From Desulfuromonadaceae bacterium (lineage in GTDB: Bacteria > Desulfobacterota > Desulfuromonadia > Geobacterales > Pseudopelobacteraceae), in assembly GCA_028712665.1 (NCBI GenBank), contig JAQTRC010000002.1:1-64000 (forward strand): a stretch of 64,000 bases of DNA, in the 5' to 3' direction. The notes beneath the pieces were generated by a model that had not been told where the DNA came from, searched no databases, and was given only the letters and a program-made list of their open reading frames with translations. This document shows, in pieces, positions 45,389-54,950 of this stretch. The position numbers and the translations under genes were made by a program. Position 1 is the first letter of the stretch. Every line of letters starts with the position of its first letter.

Positions 45389-45475
45389 CATAACTCCCCC
45401 TAACCCCCTCTTAGTTTAAGAGGGGGGATTAAATGCTCCTCCCCTTAACTTAAGGGGAGGTTGGGAGGGGTTATG
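45389..45475. repeat. Nested REP-like palindromes between cheA and cheW
   Basis: Outer arms CATAACTCCCCCTAACC and GGTTGGGAGGGGTTATG enclose two hairpins, CCCCCTCTTA/TAAGAGGGGG and CTCCCCTTAA/TTAAGGGGAG. No T-tract follows, so it is a repeat element rather than a clear terminator. Confidence 0.7.
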
Positions 45476-45519
45476 AAGTACCGGTGACAGCAAAACGAAT
45501 TGTCAAAAAGGAGGGGACC

Positions 45520-46029
45520 ATGAGTATGGATGAACAGACAATTATGACGGCCGAAAGCGGGACGCAGGAGTATCTCACATTCACTCTGGGAAAGGAAGAG
45601 TATGCCATGGACATCCTCAAGGTGCAGGAGATCCGTGGCTATGATTCTGTTACCCACATAGCCAACTCCCCCGATTTCATGAAGGGGGTAATCAACCTGC
45701 GCGGCGTGATCGTGCCGATAATCGACATGCGCATCAAGTTCAACCTGGGTGATGTGGTCTACGACGAGTTCACCGTGGTGATCATCATGAAAGTTCTTGG
45801 CCGGATAATCGGCATGGTGGTAGACGGCGTGTCGGACGTTGTCACTCTGCCTTCCGATCAGATCAAACCGGCGCCAGAGTTCGGCTCCAGCATCAACGCC
45901 GAGTACATAACCGGCATAGGTACGGTCAACGAGCAGATGCTGATCCTGACCGACATCGAGCGCCTGATAGGCAGCGATGACATGCAGCTTATGGCTGCTG
46001 CCGACAACCGGCTGGACATGGCGGCCTAG
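45520..46029 (+). CDS. cheW: Chemotaxis coupling protein CheW
   Basis: The 169-aa protein bridges CheA and chemoreceptors. Motifs are QEYLTFTLGKEEYAMDILKVQEIRGYD, FMKGVINLRGVIVPIIDMRIKF (the receptor-binding NLRG) and IGMVVDGVSDVV. GGAGGGG precedes ATG 45520; an upstream in-frame ATG at 45484 lacks such a site. The CheR-like gene begins 2 nt after the stop. Confidence 0.95.
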   Translation: MSMDEQTIMTAESGTQEYLTFTLGKEEYAMDILKVQEIRGYDSVTHIANSPDFMKGVINLRGVIVPIIDMRIKFNLGDVVYDEFTVVIIMKVLGRIIGMVVDGVSDVVTLPSDQIKPAPEFGSSINAEYITGIGTVNEQMLILTDIERLIGSDDMQLMAAADNRLDMAA

Positions 46030-46031
46030 CC

Positions 46032-46634
46032 ATGGCCTTTTCCTTTTTCATGCGCGACCTGCCGACCCTGGAACATGCCGCCAATCATATGATACCTCAT
46101 GCTTCCGGCCGGAGCAGGATCAAGATATGGGACGCCGGAAGCGCCATGGGGCAGGAGACATACAGCGTTGCCATGGTGCTGGCCGAGCGGATGAACGCCT
46201 TCGCCTTCCGCAACCTGACCATCGACGCCACCGATTACGATCAGGCGAACAAGTTCGGCGACCATCTCACCAATGCGGTCTATCACAAGGATGAGCTGCA
46301 ACGGACCCCGGTGGAACTGGTGGAGAAATACTTCGAACCGGCGGAGAAACCGGGACATCTGCAGGTCAAGCCGCATCTGCGTGATCGCATCCGGTTTCGC
46401 TACCACGATCTCCTCTCTCTGCAACCGGTCGGCCAGGAGTACAGCCTGATTCTCTGCAAGAACGTACTGCTGCACTTTCAGCCGGAGCAGAGGATCGAAG
46501 TGTTGAAGATGTTCCATCAGGCGCTGACGCCTGGCGGTTTTTTTGCCTGTGAAAACACCCAGAAGATGCCGCAAGAGCTTTCCGGAAAGTTTGAGCAAGT
46601 GGTTCCCGATTCCCATGTTTTCCGCAAAGTGTAG
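46032..46634 (+). CDS. CheR-like protein lacking the N-terminal domain
   Basis: The 200-aa protein matches only the C-terminal SAM-binding half of CheR. The usual WSAGCSTGEEPYS motif is changed to WDAGSAMGQETYSVAM; DATDYDQANKF and ILCKNVLLHF (for the usual FCRNVMIYF) are recognisable. The N-terminal receptor-docking helices are absent, and a full CheR is encoded 3.9 kb downstream. It may be a specialised or inactive methyltransferase paralogue. It is tightly linked to cheW (2 nt) and 64 nt before the MCP gene. Confidence 0.8.
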   Translation: MAFSFFMRDLPTLEHAANHMIPHASGRSRIKIWDAGSAMGQETYSVAMVLAERMNAFAFRNLTIDATDYDQANKFGDHLTNAVYHKDELQRTPVELVEKYFEPAEKPGHLQVKPHLRDRIRFRYHDLLSLQPVGQEYSLILCKNVLLHFQPEQRIEVLKMFHQALTPGGFFACENTQKMPQELSGKFEQVVPDSHVFRKV

Positions 46635-46697
46635 AGCAGATACACATATAGGACAGGATTTTGTTAATAACAACTTACTGACAGGAGGATATTCACC

Positions 46698-49600
46698 ATG
46701 TTCAAAAATATGAAACTCGGAACCAAGATAATCTCGGGATTTGCGGCGGTTGTTCTTATAACGGTTGTTATGGGTGGGGTGGGGTTTTACGGTATGAATG
46801 AAATAGCGAAGGACCTGGATGAGATCGGAGACAACCGTCTTCCAAGCGTCCAGAGTCTCCTGATCATGAGCGAATCTATGAACAGGGTCATGGTTTCTGA
46901 ACGGGGCCTTATTAACCGCAGGATGATGGAACCACAGATCAGAAAGGCCCAGTATGACTATGCCGACAAGGCATTGAAAAAAGCTGACGAGGAGTGGAAG
47001 ATCTACGAGCCGCTGCCCCAGACCAAAGAAGAAGCAGTCATCTGGAAAGAGTTTGTCCCCAAATGGGAGTCATGGAAGAAGGCACATCAGCAGGTTGTGG
47101 ATCTCTCCCATGAAAAGGACCGACTTGTCGCTTCAGGTGCAGCCCTGAATGATACTCGTACGGACGCTATGGATGCCAAGGTGTTTGAAGCCTCAATGGA
47201 TGCACGCAGGAAATTTCTCGATGTGGAAGGGCCTCTCGCAAAACTGGTCGAACTGAACGTGCAACTTGGGAAGGAAGCGAACAAGGCGGGAGAAGTGGAA
47301 GCCGCCCGGATGAAAGCCATGCTGCTGGGGGCAATCGCGGTGGTATTTCTTTTTGCCATATCAATCGCTTACTATCTCAAACGCAACATCGCCTCCATCC
47401 TTAAGGGACTCCTGGACGAATCGAGCCGTCTGACCGAGGCTGCGGTTAAGGGCCAGTTGGCCACCCGTGGCGATGTGGAGAAGATCAACTTCGAGTTTCG
47501 CGGCGTTGTTGCGGGTGTCAATCAGACACTTGATGCCGTCATCGGTCCCTTGAACGTGGCTGCCGAGTATGTGGATCGTATCAGCAAGGGAGACATCCCG
47601 CCCCGAATTACCGACAGTTACAGCGGCGACTTCAACGAGATCAAGAATAACCTCAATGTCTGCATAGACGCAGTAAACTCGCTTGTAACCGACGCAGCCT
47701 TGCTTTCAAAGGCTGCGGTGGAAGGCAAACTGGCGATTCGTGCCGATGCCGGCAAACATCAGGGAGACTTCCGAAAGATCATGGATGGAGTCAACGAGAC
47801 AATTAACCGGTTGGTTGGATTCATAGATGTTATGCCTTCACCGGCGATGATCATCGATAATGATTTCTCGATTCTATATATGAACGAACTGGGCGCAAAA
47901 GTTGCCGGTCGCACCCAGACCGAGTCAGTCGGCAAAAAATGCTACGATCACTTCAAAACATCGGATTGCCGTACCGACAGATGCGCCTGTGGCCGGGCGC
48001 TCAGCAGCGGAAGTGTGGCGAACAGTGAAACCGACGCCCACCCGATGAGCGGGGTCGATCTTGACATCGCTTATACCGGAGTGCCGATCAGGGATCAGGG
48101 GGGCAAAGTGGTGGCAGCGTTTGAAATAGTGACAGACCTGACCGCCATCAAGAAGGCGGAGCGACTCTCAACAAAGATTGCAAATTATCAGCAGACAGAG
48201 ACTGAAAAGCTGGTGACCGGCCTTACCAGACTCTCCCAGGGCAACACCGATGTGCGGATTGAGCCTGCAGCAGGTGACACCGAAACAGAAGATGTGCGCA
48301 AAACCTTCCAGATCATCGGCGATTCGGTGAACACGTGTGTAGAATCAATCAACGCCTTGGTTAGTGCCGCCGCAATGCTCTCGCAGGCCGCCGTTGAAGG
48401 CAAGCTGGCAACCCGTGCCGATGCAAGCAAGCATCAAGGCGATTTTCAGAAGATCGTTGCAGGCGTCAACGATTGCCTTGACTCTGTGATCGGTCCTTTG
48501 AACGTAGCTGCCGAGTATGTGGACCGTATCTCCAAGGGTGACCTCCCGCCGCGCATATCCGACAACTACAACGGCGATTTCAACGAAATAAAAAACAACC
48601 TGAACGTCCTGATCGATGCCATGAATACAGTGACCGAGGCTGCCGCGCAGATCGCGCTCGGCAACCTGTTGGTAGAGGTGCGTGAACGCTCTCCACAGGA
48701 CCGGTTGATGCAGTCTCTTACACGTATGGTGGCACATTTGAAGATGTTGGCGGGTGTGGCCGAACAGATTGCCGACGGTGACCTGACGGTAAATGTCAAA
48801 CCGGCATCCGAAAATGATGCCATCGGTAACGCCTTTGTAACCATGACGGCCAATCTGCGTGAAATCGTCGGAAATGTCGGTTCCAGCAGCGACTCCATCG
48901 CCACCGCCACCAAACAGATCGCCACGGGCAACGCCGACATGGCCCAACGCTCCGAGACACAGGCCTCCTCGCTGGAAGAGATCGCCGCCAGCATGGAAGA
49001 GCTGACCTCCACCGTCAAGCAGAACGCCGACAATTCTCAGCAGGCCAATCAGCTGGCGATCGACGCAAGCGATGTTGCGGTTAAAGGAGGGACGGTCATC
49101 ACACGCGTTGTGGATACGATGGATTCCATCAGCGCCAGTTCCAAAAAGATCGCCGACATAATTTCGGTCATTGACGGCATCGCATTTCAGACAAACATCC
49201 TGGCCCTGAACGCGGCGGTCGAAGCGGCACGTGCCGGCGAGCAGGGGCGCGGTTTTGCGGTCGTGGCCGGCGAGGTGCGTAATCTGGCCCAGCGGAGCGC
49301 AGCGGCGGCCAAGGAGATCAAGGAGCTGATCAGCGATTCGGTGGACAAGGTGGGCAATGGCAGCAAACTTGTGGGAGAGGCCGGCCTGACTATGCAGGAG
49401 ATCGTCACCAGCATCAAACGGGTGACCGATATCATGTCCGAAATTTCGGCCGCCTCACAGGAGCAGTCCAGCGGCATCGAACAGGTCAACGGCGCTATCA
49501 CAAGTATGGACGAGATAACGCAGCAGAACGCCTCGGTCGTTCAGCAGGCTTCCGCAGCTGCCGGCGCACTGGAGGAGCAGGCCGGGCTGCTGGTCGAGGC

Positions 49601-49841
49601 GGTTAATCGCTTCAAGCTGGAAGAAGAGCGCAAGCCTCAACAGCGCGAGAGCGCCAAAGTGTTGAAGATGGAACCGATAACCGTCAAGGCCCAGGCAGCC
49701 TCCAAGGCTGCAAAACAGGCCAAGGGAGTTGAAAAGACAGGTAAATCCAATGGTTATCACAAGGCCAACGGTTACCTCGAAGCCAAGGGGGCTGAAGTAG
49801 CCAAGGCTGTTGGGCATGATGCGGAGTGGAACGAGTTTTAG
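46698..49841 (+). CDS. Methyl-accepting chemotaxis protein with repeated HAMP modules and a Cys-rich PAS
   Basis: The 1047-aa receptor has TM1 near residues 12-33, a periplasmic four-helix-bundle sensor, TM2 near 210-231, then an array of HAMP-like segments. Two long stretches are near duplicates: AAVEGKLAxRADAxKHQGDF and LNVAAEYVDRISKGD(I/L)PPRI each occur twice. Between them (about 373-490) is a PAS domain with KKCYDHFKTSDCRTDRCACG, a Cys/His cluster that could hold a metal or Fe-S centre. The signalling domain (about 728-975) has the conserved tip IDGIAFQTNILALNAAVEAARAGE. AGGAGG precedes the ATG. The ligand is unknown. Confidence 0.93.
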   Translation: MFKNMKLGTKIISGFAAVVLITVVMGGVGFYGMNEIAKDLDEIGDNRLPSVQSLLIMSESMNRVMVSERGLINRRMMEPQIRKAQYDYADKALKKADEEWKIYEPLPQTKEEAVIWKEFVPKWESWKKAHQQVVDLSHEKDRLVASGAALNDTRTDAMDAKVFEASMDARRKFLDVEGPLAKLVELNVQLGKEANKAGEVEAARMKAMLLGAIAVVFLFAISIAYYLKRNIASILKGLLDESSRLTEAAVKGQLATRGDVEKINFEFRGVVAGVNQTLDAVIGPLNVAAEYVDRISKGDIPPRITDSYSGDFNEIKNNLNVCIDAVNSLVTDAALLSKAAVEGKLAIRADAGKHQGDFRKIMDGVNETINRLVGFIDVMPSPAMIIDNDFSILYMNELGAKVAGRTQTESVGKKCYDHFKTSDCRTDRCACGRALSSGSVANSETDAHPMSGVDLDIAYTGVPIRDQGGKVVAAFEIVTDLTAIKKAERLSTKIANYQQTETEKLVTGLTRLSQGNTDVRIEPAAGDTETEDVRKTFQIIGDSVNTCVESINALVSAAAMLSQAAVEGKLATRADASKHQGDFQKIVAGVNDCLDSVIGPLNVAAEYVDRISKGDLPPRISDNYNGDFNEIKNNLNVLIDAMNTVTEAAAQIALGNLLVEVRERSPQDRLMQSLTRMVAHLKMLAGVAEQIADGDLTVNVKPASENDAIGNAFVTMTANLREIVGNVGSSSDSIATATKQIATGNADMAQRSETQASSLEEIAASMEELTSTVKQNADNSQQANQLAIDASDVAVKGGTVITRVVDTMDSISASSKKIADIISVIDGIAFQTNILALNAAVEAARAGEQGRGFAVVAGEVRNLAQRSAAAAKEIKELISDSVDKVGNGSKLVGEAGLTMQEIVTSIKRVTDIMSEISAASQEQSSGIEQVNGAITSMDEITQQNASVVQQASAAAGALEEQAGLLVEAVNRFKLEEERKPQQRESAKVLKMEPITVKAQAASKAAKQAKGVEKTGKSNGYHKANGYLEAKGAEVAKAVGHDAEWNEF

Positions 49842-49847
49842 AACGTT

Positions 49848-49913
49848 CCCCCCTCCAATCTCCCCTTTAGGCCCTATGGGTCCGCTGGTTGGAGGTTGGA
49901 GGTTGGAGGGGGG
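49848..49913. repeat. Inverted repeat with heptamer run between MCP and cheR
   Basis: CCCCCCTCCAA (49848-49858) is perfectly matched in inverse by TTGGAGGGGGG (49903-49913). The right side holds three GGTTGGA heptamers, and the loop holds the TTTAGGCCC-N4-GGGTCC motif shared with 41728-41751. Confidence 0.7.
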
Positions 49914-49928
49914 CAAAGGAGCACCACC

Positions 49929-50837
49929 ATGTCACTGCTCGAATCAAGGTCCGGTTTCAAATTCGGAGACGAGCGATACGAGTTCAGATTCACCGCCGAT
50001 GATTTCAATCGGATCAGCAATCTGATCTATCACCGTGCGGGAGTATGCCTTCCTCCCAAAAAAACGGAAATGGTCTATGGCCGACTGTCGCGTCGTTTGC
50101 GGGTTCTGGAACTGAATACCTTTGCTGAGTATCTCGATCTTCTCACAAAAGGGAACGGGGATGAATGGGGCCCTTTTATCGGAGCTCTGACTACACATCT
50201 GACCTCTTTTTTCAGAGAAGAGCACCATTTTCGGATACTGGCGGGACATGCTGAAAAAAAAGCAGGTAGCGGCAGGGTCAAGCTCTGGAGCTGCGCTGCA
50301 TCGACCGGAGAGGAGCCTTACTCGATGGCGATTACCATGGCGGAACAGTTCGGCACACTCTATCCGCCGGTGGACATCCTGGCCACTGACGTCGATCCGG
50401 GCGTTATTGAAACGGCCCGGGGGGGGGTCTATCCGATTGAGCGCATTGAATCATTGCCCGACCGGATCGTACGGCGATACTTTTTGCGCGGAGGCGGCGA
50501 CAACAAGGGTTTTGTAAAAATCCGTCCGGAACTGCTGCAGATGATCACTTTTGCACCGCTCAATCTGCTCGCCCCGGTCTGGTCATTGACCGTTCAGTAC
50601 GATGCCATCTTTTGCCGCAACGTGATGATTTATTTCGATCGTCCCACCCAGAAGCGGGTGCTACAGCACACACTGCGCTATTTGAAGGCGGACGGTCTCT
50701 TTTTTGCCGGACATTCGGAAAATCTCAATCATCTGGCCGAGTTGTTCGAACCATGTGGCAATACGGTCTACCGGCCGCACCGGTCCCACCCTGCTTACTC
50801 TCCGGAACCGGCATGCATCGAAGAGTGCTATGTCTGA
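49929..50837 (+). CDS. cheR: Chemotaxis protein methyltransferase CheR
   Basis: CheR methylates receptor glutamates with SAM. The 302-aa protein has both domains: the N-terminal helices (FNRISNLIYHRAGVCLPPKKTEMVYGRLSRRLR, then LTTHLTSFFREEHHF) and the SAM-binding part (LWSCAASTGEEPYSMAI, ILATDVDPGVIETA, AIFCRNVMIYFD, LFFAGHSENL). Start at ATG 49929 after AAAGGAG; upstream in-frame ATG 49896 falls inside the repeat. It acts with CheB encoded 3 kb downstream to set receptor adaptation. Confidence 0.95.
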   Translation: MSLLESRSGFKFGDERYEFRFTADDFNRISNLIYHRAGVCLPPKKTEMVYGRLSRRLRVLELNTFAEYLDLLTKGNGDEWGPFIGALTTHLTSFFREEHHFRILAGHAEKKAGSGRVKLWSCAASTGEEPYSMAITMAEQFGTLYPPVDILATDVDPGVIETARGGVYPIERIESLPDRIVRRYFLRGGGDNKGFVKIRPELLQMITFAPLNLLAPVWSLTVQYDAIFCRNVMIYFDRPTQKRVLQHTLRYLKADGLFFAGHSENLNHLAELFEPCGNTVYRPHRSHPAYSPEPACIEECYV

Positions 50838-50870
50838 ACAGAGTTTATGCATTTAGCACCACCTCCCTAA

Positions 50871-50893
50871 CCCTCCCCCGCCAAGGGGGAGGG
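50871..50893. repeat. GC-rich hairpin between cheR and the next kinase
   Basis: CCCTCCCCC and GGGGGAGGG form a perfect 9-bp stem with a GCCAA loop. It resembles the other REP-like elements in this cluster and lacks a T-tract. Confidence 0.6.
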
Positions 50894-50918
50894 AACTATC
50901 AAGCATGGGGATGCCATC

Positions 50919-51932
50919 ATGAATGCCTCTCAAAACATACAGGCGGCCGATTATAAAATGGATAAAGCTCCAGTCGGATATAGCAGTGTTTCCAGGCATG
51001 CGAGAGGTATGGTTTGTGTCGCCGAGTCGTCAAACCCTGGAACAGTCGATATCCGCCTGAAGCGTCTACAGCTCTACGTGAATTACTTGGAAGTGCTCTT
51101 ACTACGTAAAAACAATGAGATGAGCGAGTTGCAAAAAATAATGGAAATGCGAATCCATGAATTGCTGCAAAAACAGAATGAGCATGAGCGTGTCATGATC
51201 CATCAGGCCAGCCACGCCGCCATGGGAGAGATGTTGGGGACTATCGCTCACCATTGGCGCCAGCCGCTGCATGTCATCTCGCTCGTTGTCCAGAACATGA
51301 AGGATGCCTGGGAATACGGAGAGTTTGATGGCGATCTTCTGGAGCGCTCCGTTACTAAGGCCATGGAACATATATCGAGTCTCTCACGAACCATCGACGA
51401 CTTCCGCATGTTCGTCAACCCCGTGAAGACGACGGAACAATTCAATCCGATACGATGTGTTGAAGAGATTGTGGCTCTGCTATCCGGATGGTTTTCAGAT
51501 ATACCAGCCATCGAAATGCAAATAACCGGCGATGCGGAAGAAAAGATGCGGATTACCGGCTGTCAAAACGCCTTCAAACAGGCTGCTCTCAATTTACTCA
51601 ACAATGCCAACGATGCTGTTCAGGAGCAACAGCGCAGGATAGGCCCATCATTCCAGGGACGGATCATGATAGATTTCCAGCTCAGAGGAGATGATGCCAT
51701 TATCGGAGTCGCAGACAATGGCGGCGGCATCGCCAAATCTGCGATGGAACATATCTTCGAGCCTTATTTCACAACCAAAGAGAAATCCAACGGAATAGGG
51801 ACAGGTCTTTATGTATCGCGATTGATCATCGAAAAAAGCATGAACGGGACTCTGTGGGCTGAAAACATACCGGATGGCGCGTTTTTCGGTATCAGGCTCC
51901 CGGTTGCGGTTAATGACGAGGTGCGCATATGA
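50919..51932 (+). CDS. Cytoplasmic histidine kinase in the chemosensory cluster
   Basis: The 337-aa kinase has a coiled-coil region (about 50-105) leading into HAAMGEMLGTIAHHWRQPLHVISLVVQNM, the HWRQPL variant of the H-box common in delta- and epsilon-proteobacterial kinases. The ATPase domain has NLLNNANDAV, VADNGGGI, FEPYFTTKEKSNGIGTGLYVSRLIIE. There is no sensory domain or membrane segment. It overlaps the HD-GYP response regulator by 4 nt, so these two make a two-component pair embedded between cheR and cheB. Confidence 0.9.
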   Translation: MNASQNIQAADYKMDKAPVGYSSVSRHARGMVCVAESSNPGTVDIRLKRLQLYVNYLEVLLLRKNNEMSELQKIMEMRIHELLQKQNEHERVMIHQASHAAMGEMLGTIAHHWRQPLHVISLVVQNMKDAWEYGEFDGDLLERSVTKAMEHISSLSRTIDDFRMFVNPVKTTEQFNPIRCVEEIVALLSGWFSDIPAIEMQITGDAEEKMRITGCQNAFKQAALNLLNNANDAVQEQQRRIGPSFQGRIMIDFQLRGDDAIIGVADNGGGIAKSAMEHIFEPYFTTKEKSNGIGTGLYVSRLIIEKSMNGTLWAENIPDGAFFGIRLPVAVNDEVRI

Positions 51933-53497
51933 ATGCAAAGACCATGGATATGTCGATCTTGTACGTAGAAGATGACGATGTCATCCGGGAGAATATGCTC
52001 GATTTTCTGAATCGCCGCTTCAATAAGGTATTATTGGCGGATAACGGTGAGACAGGGTTTGGTGTTTACCGGGACAAGTCGCCCGACATTGTGATGACCG
52101 ACATCAGGATGCCGATCATGAATGGTCTGGAGATGACCCGCTCCATCCTTGAGTTGGACGACAAGGCCAATATCATAGTAACATCGGCTTATAACGAGCC
52201 AAACTATCTGCTGGCGGCGATAGAGATGGGGATCAGCCACTATCTTCTCAAACCGCTTGATCGGGATAAGGTGGATGCCGCCCTGCAGAATTGCATCGAG
52301 AACGTACGAAAGTCGCGCGGTCTCAGCGACAGGGAAAATTCCATAACAGAAGCCTACCGGACGATCAATTCGCTGATCGATTACGGTGAGAAAAGCGTCA
52401 ACGATTCGATCACCCTCTGCACTGAAATGGAGCGCCAGTTCGACCAGATGGTCGAAGGTTTTTTGAAAGGCGCCGGTGGTATGGTTTCGCATACTCCGGC
52501 CAGCATAATCATGACTTTGACACACGGTCTGCCAGGGAAGCCGGAGTGGTTCTGGTACGAGATGGAAGCGGACAGGCAGCTCCAAAAGGCGTGTTATCTG
52601 GGCCACCCGCCGGTGGATCTGGTTGCTCCGGTTCAAAGCCATTCTCTCTACTATATAAACGATGGTGACCCGCTGCCCGAAGACCAGTTTTTCAGGCAGT
52701 TTCTGGAGCACTTCGAGCGTTGGGGAGAGCGCCCGCGCAATCTGATCTGGTATCGCAACTGCAGTCGCATCATCTGCGCCCTTAACTATCCAACAGCTGT
52801 CACCGTATGTGACGCAGCGGTGCTAAAGAGCCTGGCCGTACAGACCCGCTATCTGGACAACATCTCGGCCCAACACAAACAGACCGAGGAGGCATTTCTT
52901 TACACAATTACCTCCCTGGCCCGGGCGGCTGAGGTCAACGACGAGGATACGGGGAACCACATTCTCCGGGTTGGAGAATACAGCGCCGCCATTTGCCGCA
53001 GCATTGGATATTCTGGCGAGCTTGCTGAAATCATGGCTCTCCAGAGTCATCTCCATGATGTGGGAAAAATTCATATTTCACCGGAGATATTAAAAAAGCC
53101 GGGAAAGCTGACGGATGAAGAAATGGCCCTGATGCGTGAACACACAATCTTCGGTGCAAAGATCATCGGAGGACACCCCCGTCTTGAGATCGCCCGTACC
53201 ATAGCGCTACACCACCACGAGCGCTGGAACGGCTCGGGCTATCCATATGGCCTGCGAGAAATCGGAATTCCCCTGGATGCCCGCATTGTAGCCATTGCCG
53301 ACACCTACGACGCCCTGCGAAACAGGCGCAGCTACAAACCGACATTCGACCATGATACGGCATATCGCATCATTGTCGAAGGCGACGGCAGGACAGAACC
53401 GCCACATTTCGACCCTGACCTTTTACAGGCATTCAAAAGAATCAACAAGGAGTTCGACGATATTTACAATCGGCTTGCTACGATGGAAGGAAATTAG
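51929..53497 (+). CDS. Response regulator with HD-GYP domain (c-di-GMP phosphodiesterase type)
   Basis: The 522-aa protein has an N-terminal REC (VEDDDV, phospho-Asp in DIVMTDIRMP, KPLDRDK), a middle region of about 200 residues of unknown fold, and a C-terminal HD-GYP domain (SHLHDVGKIHISPEIL with the HD pair, HHHERWNGSGYPYGL as the GYP motif, IADTYDALRNRRSYK). HD-GYP proteins hydrolyse c-di-GMP to pGpG or GMP. It is coupled to the kinase by ATGA overlap and may link the chemosensory array to c-di-GMP level. Confidence 0.93.
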   Translation: MNAKTMDMSILYVEDDDVIRENMLDFLNRRFNKVLLADNGETGFGVYRDKSPDIVMTDIRMPIMNGLEMTRSILELDDKANIIVTSAYNEPNYLLAAIEMGISHYLLKPLDRDKVDAALQNCIENVRKSRGLSDRENSITEAYRTINSLIDYGEKSVNDSITLCTEMERQFDQMVEGFLKGAGGMVSHTPASIIMTLTHGLPGKPEWFWYEMEADRQLQKACYLGHPPVDLVAPVQSHSLYYINDGDPLPEDQFFRQFLEHFERWGERPRNLIWYRNCSRIICALNYPTAVTVCDAAVLKSLAVQTRYLDNISAQHKQTEEAFLYTITSLARAAEVNDEDTGNHILRVGEYSAAICRSIGYSGELAEIMALQSHLHDVGKIHISPEILKKPGKLTDEEMALMREHTIFGAKIIGGHPRLEIARTIALHHHERWNGSGYPYGLREIGIPLDARIVAIADTYDALRNRRSYKPTFDHDTAYRIIVEGDGRTEPPHFDPDLLQAFKRINKEFDDIYNRLATMEGN

Positions 53498-53547
53498 TGC
53501 TGATCTGTCTCGATATGAAAAATGCATTGATAAGAAAGGAACAGGTC

Positions 53548-53808
53548 ATGAAAGAATGTCTCACAAAACAATTATTGTTCAGAGAAATTTCAGGATGTCT
53601 GGTTGAAAAGCCGGAATGCGGTTATGCACACAAATTTGGTTTCAGTTTTGAGTGTCACCATCCAGATCATACAAAATTTCATGTTCATGCCGGCTGTGCA
53701 GAGGCGAAAGACGGGATAGATGAACTTTACGATACGTTGAAACGAAAAAGGCGCGACGAATTCATAGCGACTCTGGATGAAACCAGCAAGAGATACTTCA
53801 GCATTTAG
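53548..53808 (+). CDS. Hypothetical Cys/His-rich 86-aa protein
   Basis: ATG 53548 follows AAAGGAACAGG and gives 86 aa; the frame is open back to 53497. Residues 10-50 hold ISGCLVEKPECGYAHKFGF, FECHHPDH and FHVHAGC, enough Cys and His to bind zinc or iron. The C-terminus is helical and charged. It lies between the HD-GYP regulator and cheB on the same strand, so it is probably part of the operon. No family recognised. Confidence 0.65.
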   Translation: MKECLTKQLLFREISGCLVEKPECGYAHKFGFSFECHHPDHTKFHVHAGCAEAKDGIDELYDTLKRKRRDEFIATLDETSKRYFSI

Positions 53809-53856
53809 ACCGCCTCTTAGATAATCTTCTAACATATTCCAATAACCGAGGATTAA

Positions 53857-54945
53857 ATGCCGATAAAAGTCCTGATAGTTGATGACTCCGCCCTGATCAG
53901 GAGCCTGTTGACCGAGCTGATCAACAGCCAACCTGACATGACTGTGGTTGGTGTTGCCCCTGACCCTTACATCGCTCGTGACCGGATCAAGGCTCTGAAC
54001 CCGGATGTGCTCACTCTTGATGTGGAGATGCCGCGCATGGATGGGCTGGTCTTCCTGGAAAAATTGATGCGGCTGCACCCGATGGCGGTAGTTATGGTTT
54101 CGTCTCTGACTGAAAAGAGTTCGGATATCACCCTGCGGGCCCTGGAGTTGGGGGCTTTCGACTATGTCACCAAGCCGAAGATAGATATAAGCAGGGGGTT
54201 GCACGAGAGTTGCCACGAGATCGTCGACAAGATTCGCGAGGCCGCCTCGGCCAAGATCAAAAACCTTGTTCGCCCCCCCGCACAGTTGAAAGTCGAAAAG
54301 AAAAACAGTGCAGATGTTGTGCTTCCCTCACTGAACGCACATATCATGACTACAGAGAAGTTGGTGATTATCGGGGCTTCCACCGGCGGCACAGAAGCGC
54401 TTAAGGAAGTGCTGACCGCCATGCCGGCCGATTCGCCCGGCATCCTGATCACGCAACACATGCCGGCCGCTTTTACCAGCGCCTTTGCCAATCGTCTTGA
54501 CCGGCTCTGCCGGATCTCGGTCAAGGAAGCCCGTGATGGTGATCGAGTGCTGCCCGGTCACGCCTATATCGCGCCTGGAGACCGCCATCTGCTGCTGTCA
54601 CGTAGCGGTGCAAATTATATAACCCAGATTGCTGATGCCCCACCGGTCAGCCGGCACCGGCCGTCAGTAGATGTGCTTTTTCGATCTGCCGCGAACTCTG
54701 CCGGTAAGAATTGCATCGGCGTCATTCTGACCGGCATGGGTGACGATGGGGCAAACGGGATGCTGGAGATGAAACAGGCCGGAGCCCATACAATCGCCCA
54801 GGACGAAGCCAGTTGCGTTGTATTCGGTATGCCTAAAGAGGCCATTGCGCGGGGCGGGGTGGATGAAATCTCATCACTGTCCGACATCCCGCGCAGGATT
54901 GTCAATTGTCTGGCCGTTCATGGACAACGGGTAATCAGAGTGTGA
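53857..54945 (+). CDS. cheB: Chemotaxis response regulator / protein-glutamate methylesterase CheB
   Basis: The 362-aa protein has REC (phospho-Asp55 in [12 protein letters not shown]) joined by a linker to the methylesterase domain with the catalytic triad motifs [10 protein letters not shown] (Ser), [10 protein letters not shown] (His) and [12 protein letters not shown] (Asp). It removes methyl groups from receptors when phosphorylated by CheA. It is followed by a tandem-repeat hairpin and then cheY. Confidence 0.96.
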   Translation: MPIKVLIVDDSALIRSLLTELINSQPDMTVVGVAPDPYIARDRIKALNPDVLTLDVEMPRMDGLVFLEKLMRLHPMAVVMVSSLTEKSSDITLRALELGAFDYVTKPKIDISRGLHESCHEIVDKIREAASAKIKNLVRPPAQLKVEKKNSADVVLPSLNAHIMTTEKLVIIGASTGGTEALKEVLTAMPADSPGILITQHMPAAFTSAFANRLDRLCRISVKEARDGDRVLPGHAYIAPGDRHLLLSRSGANYITQIADAPPVSRHRPSVDVLFRSAANSAGKNCIGVILTGMGDDGANGMLEMKQAGAHTIAQDEASCVVFGMPKEAIARGGVDEISSLSDIPRRIVNCLAVHGQRVIRV

Positions 54946-54950
54946 ACATC

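Noticed and set aside
45395-45460. Tandem terminators between cheA and cheW
   Set aside because: Stems lack T-tracts on either strand and are enclosed in an outer inverted repeat, so a REP-like element fits better.
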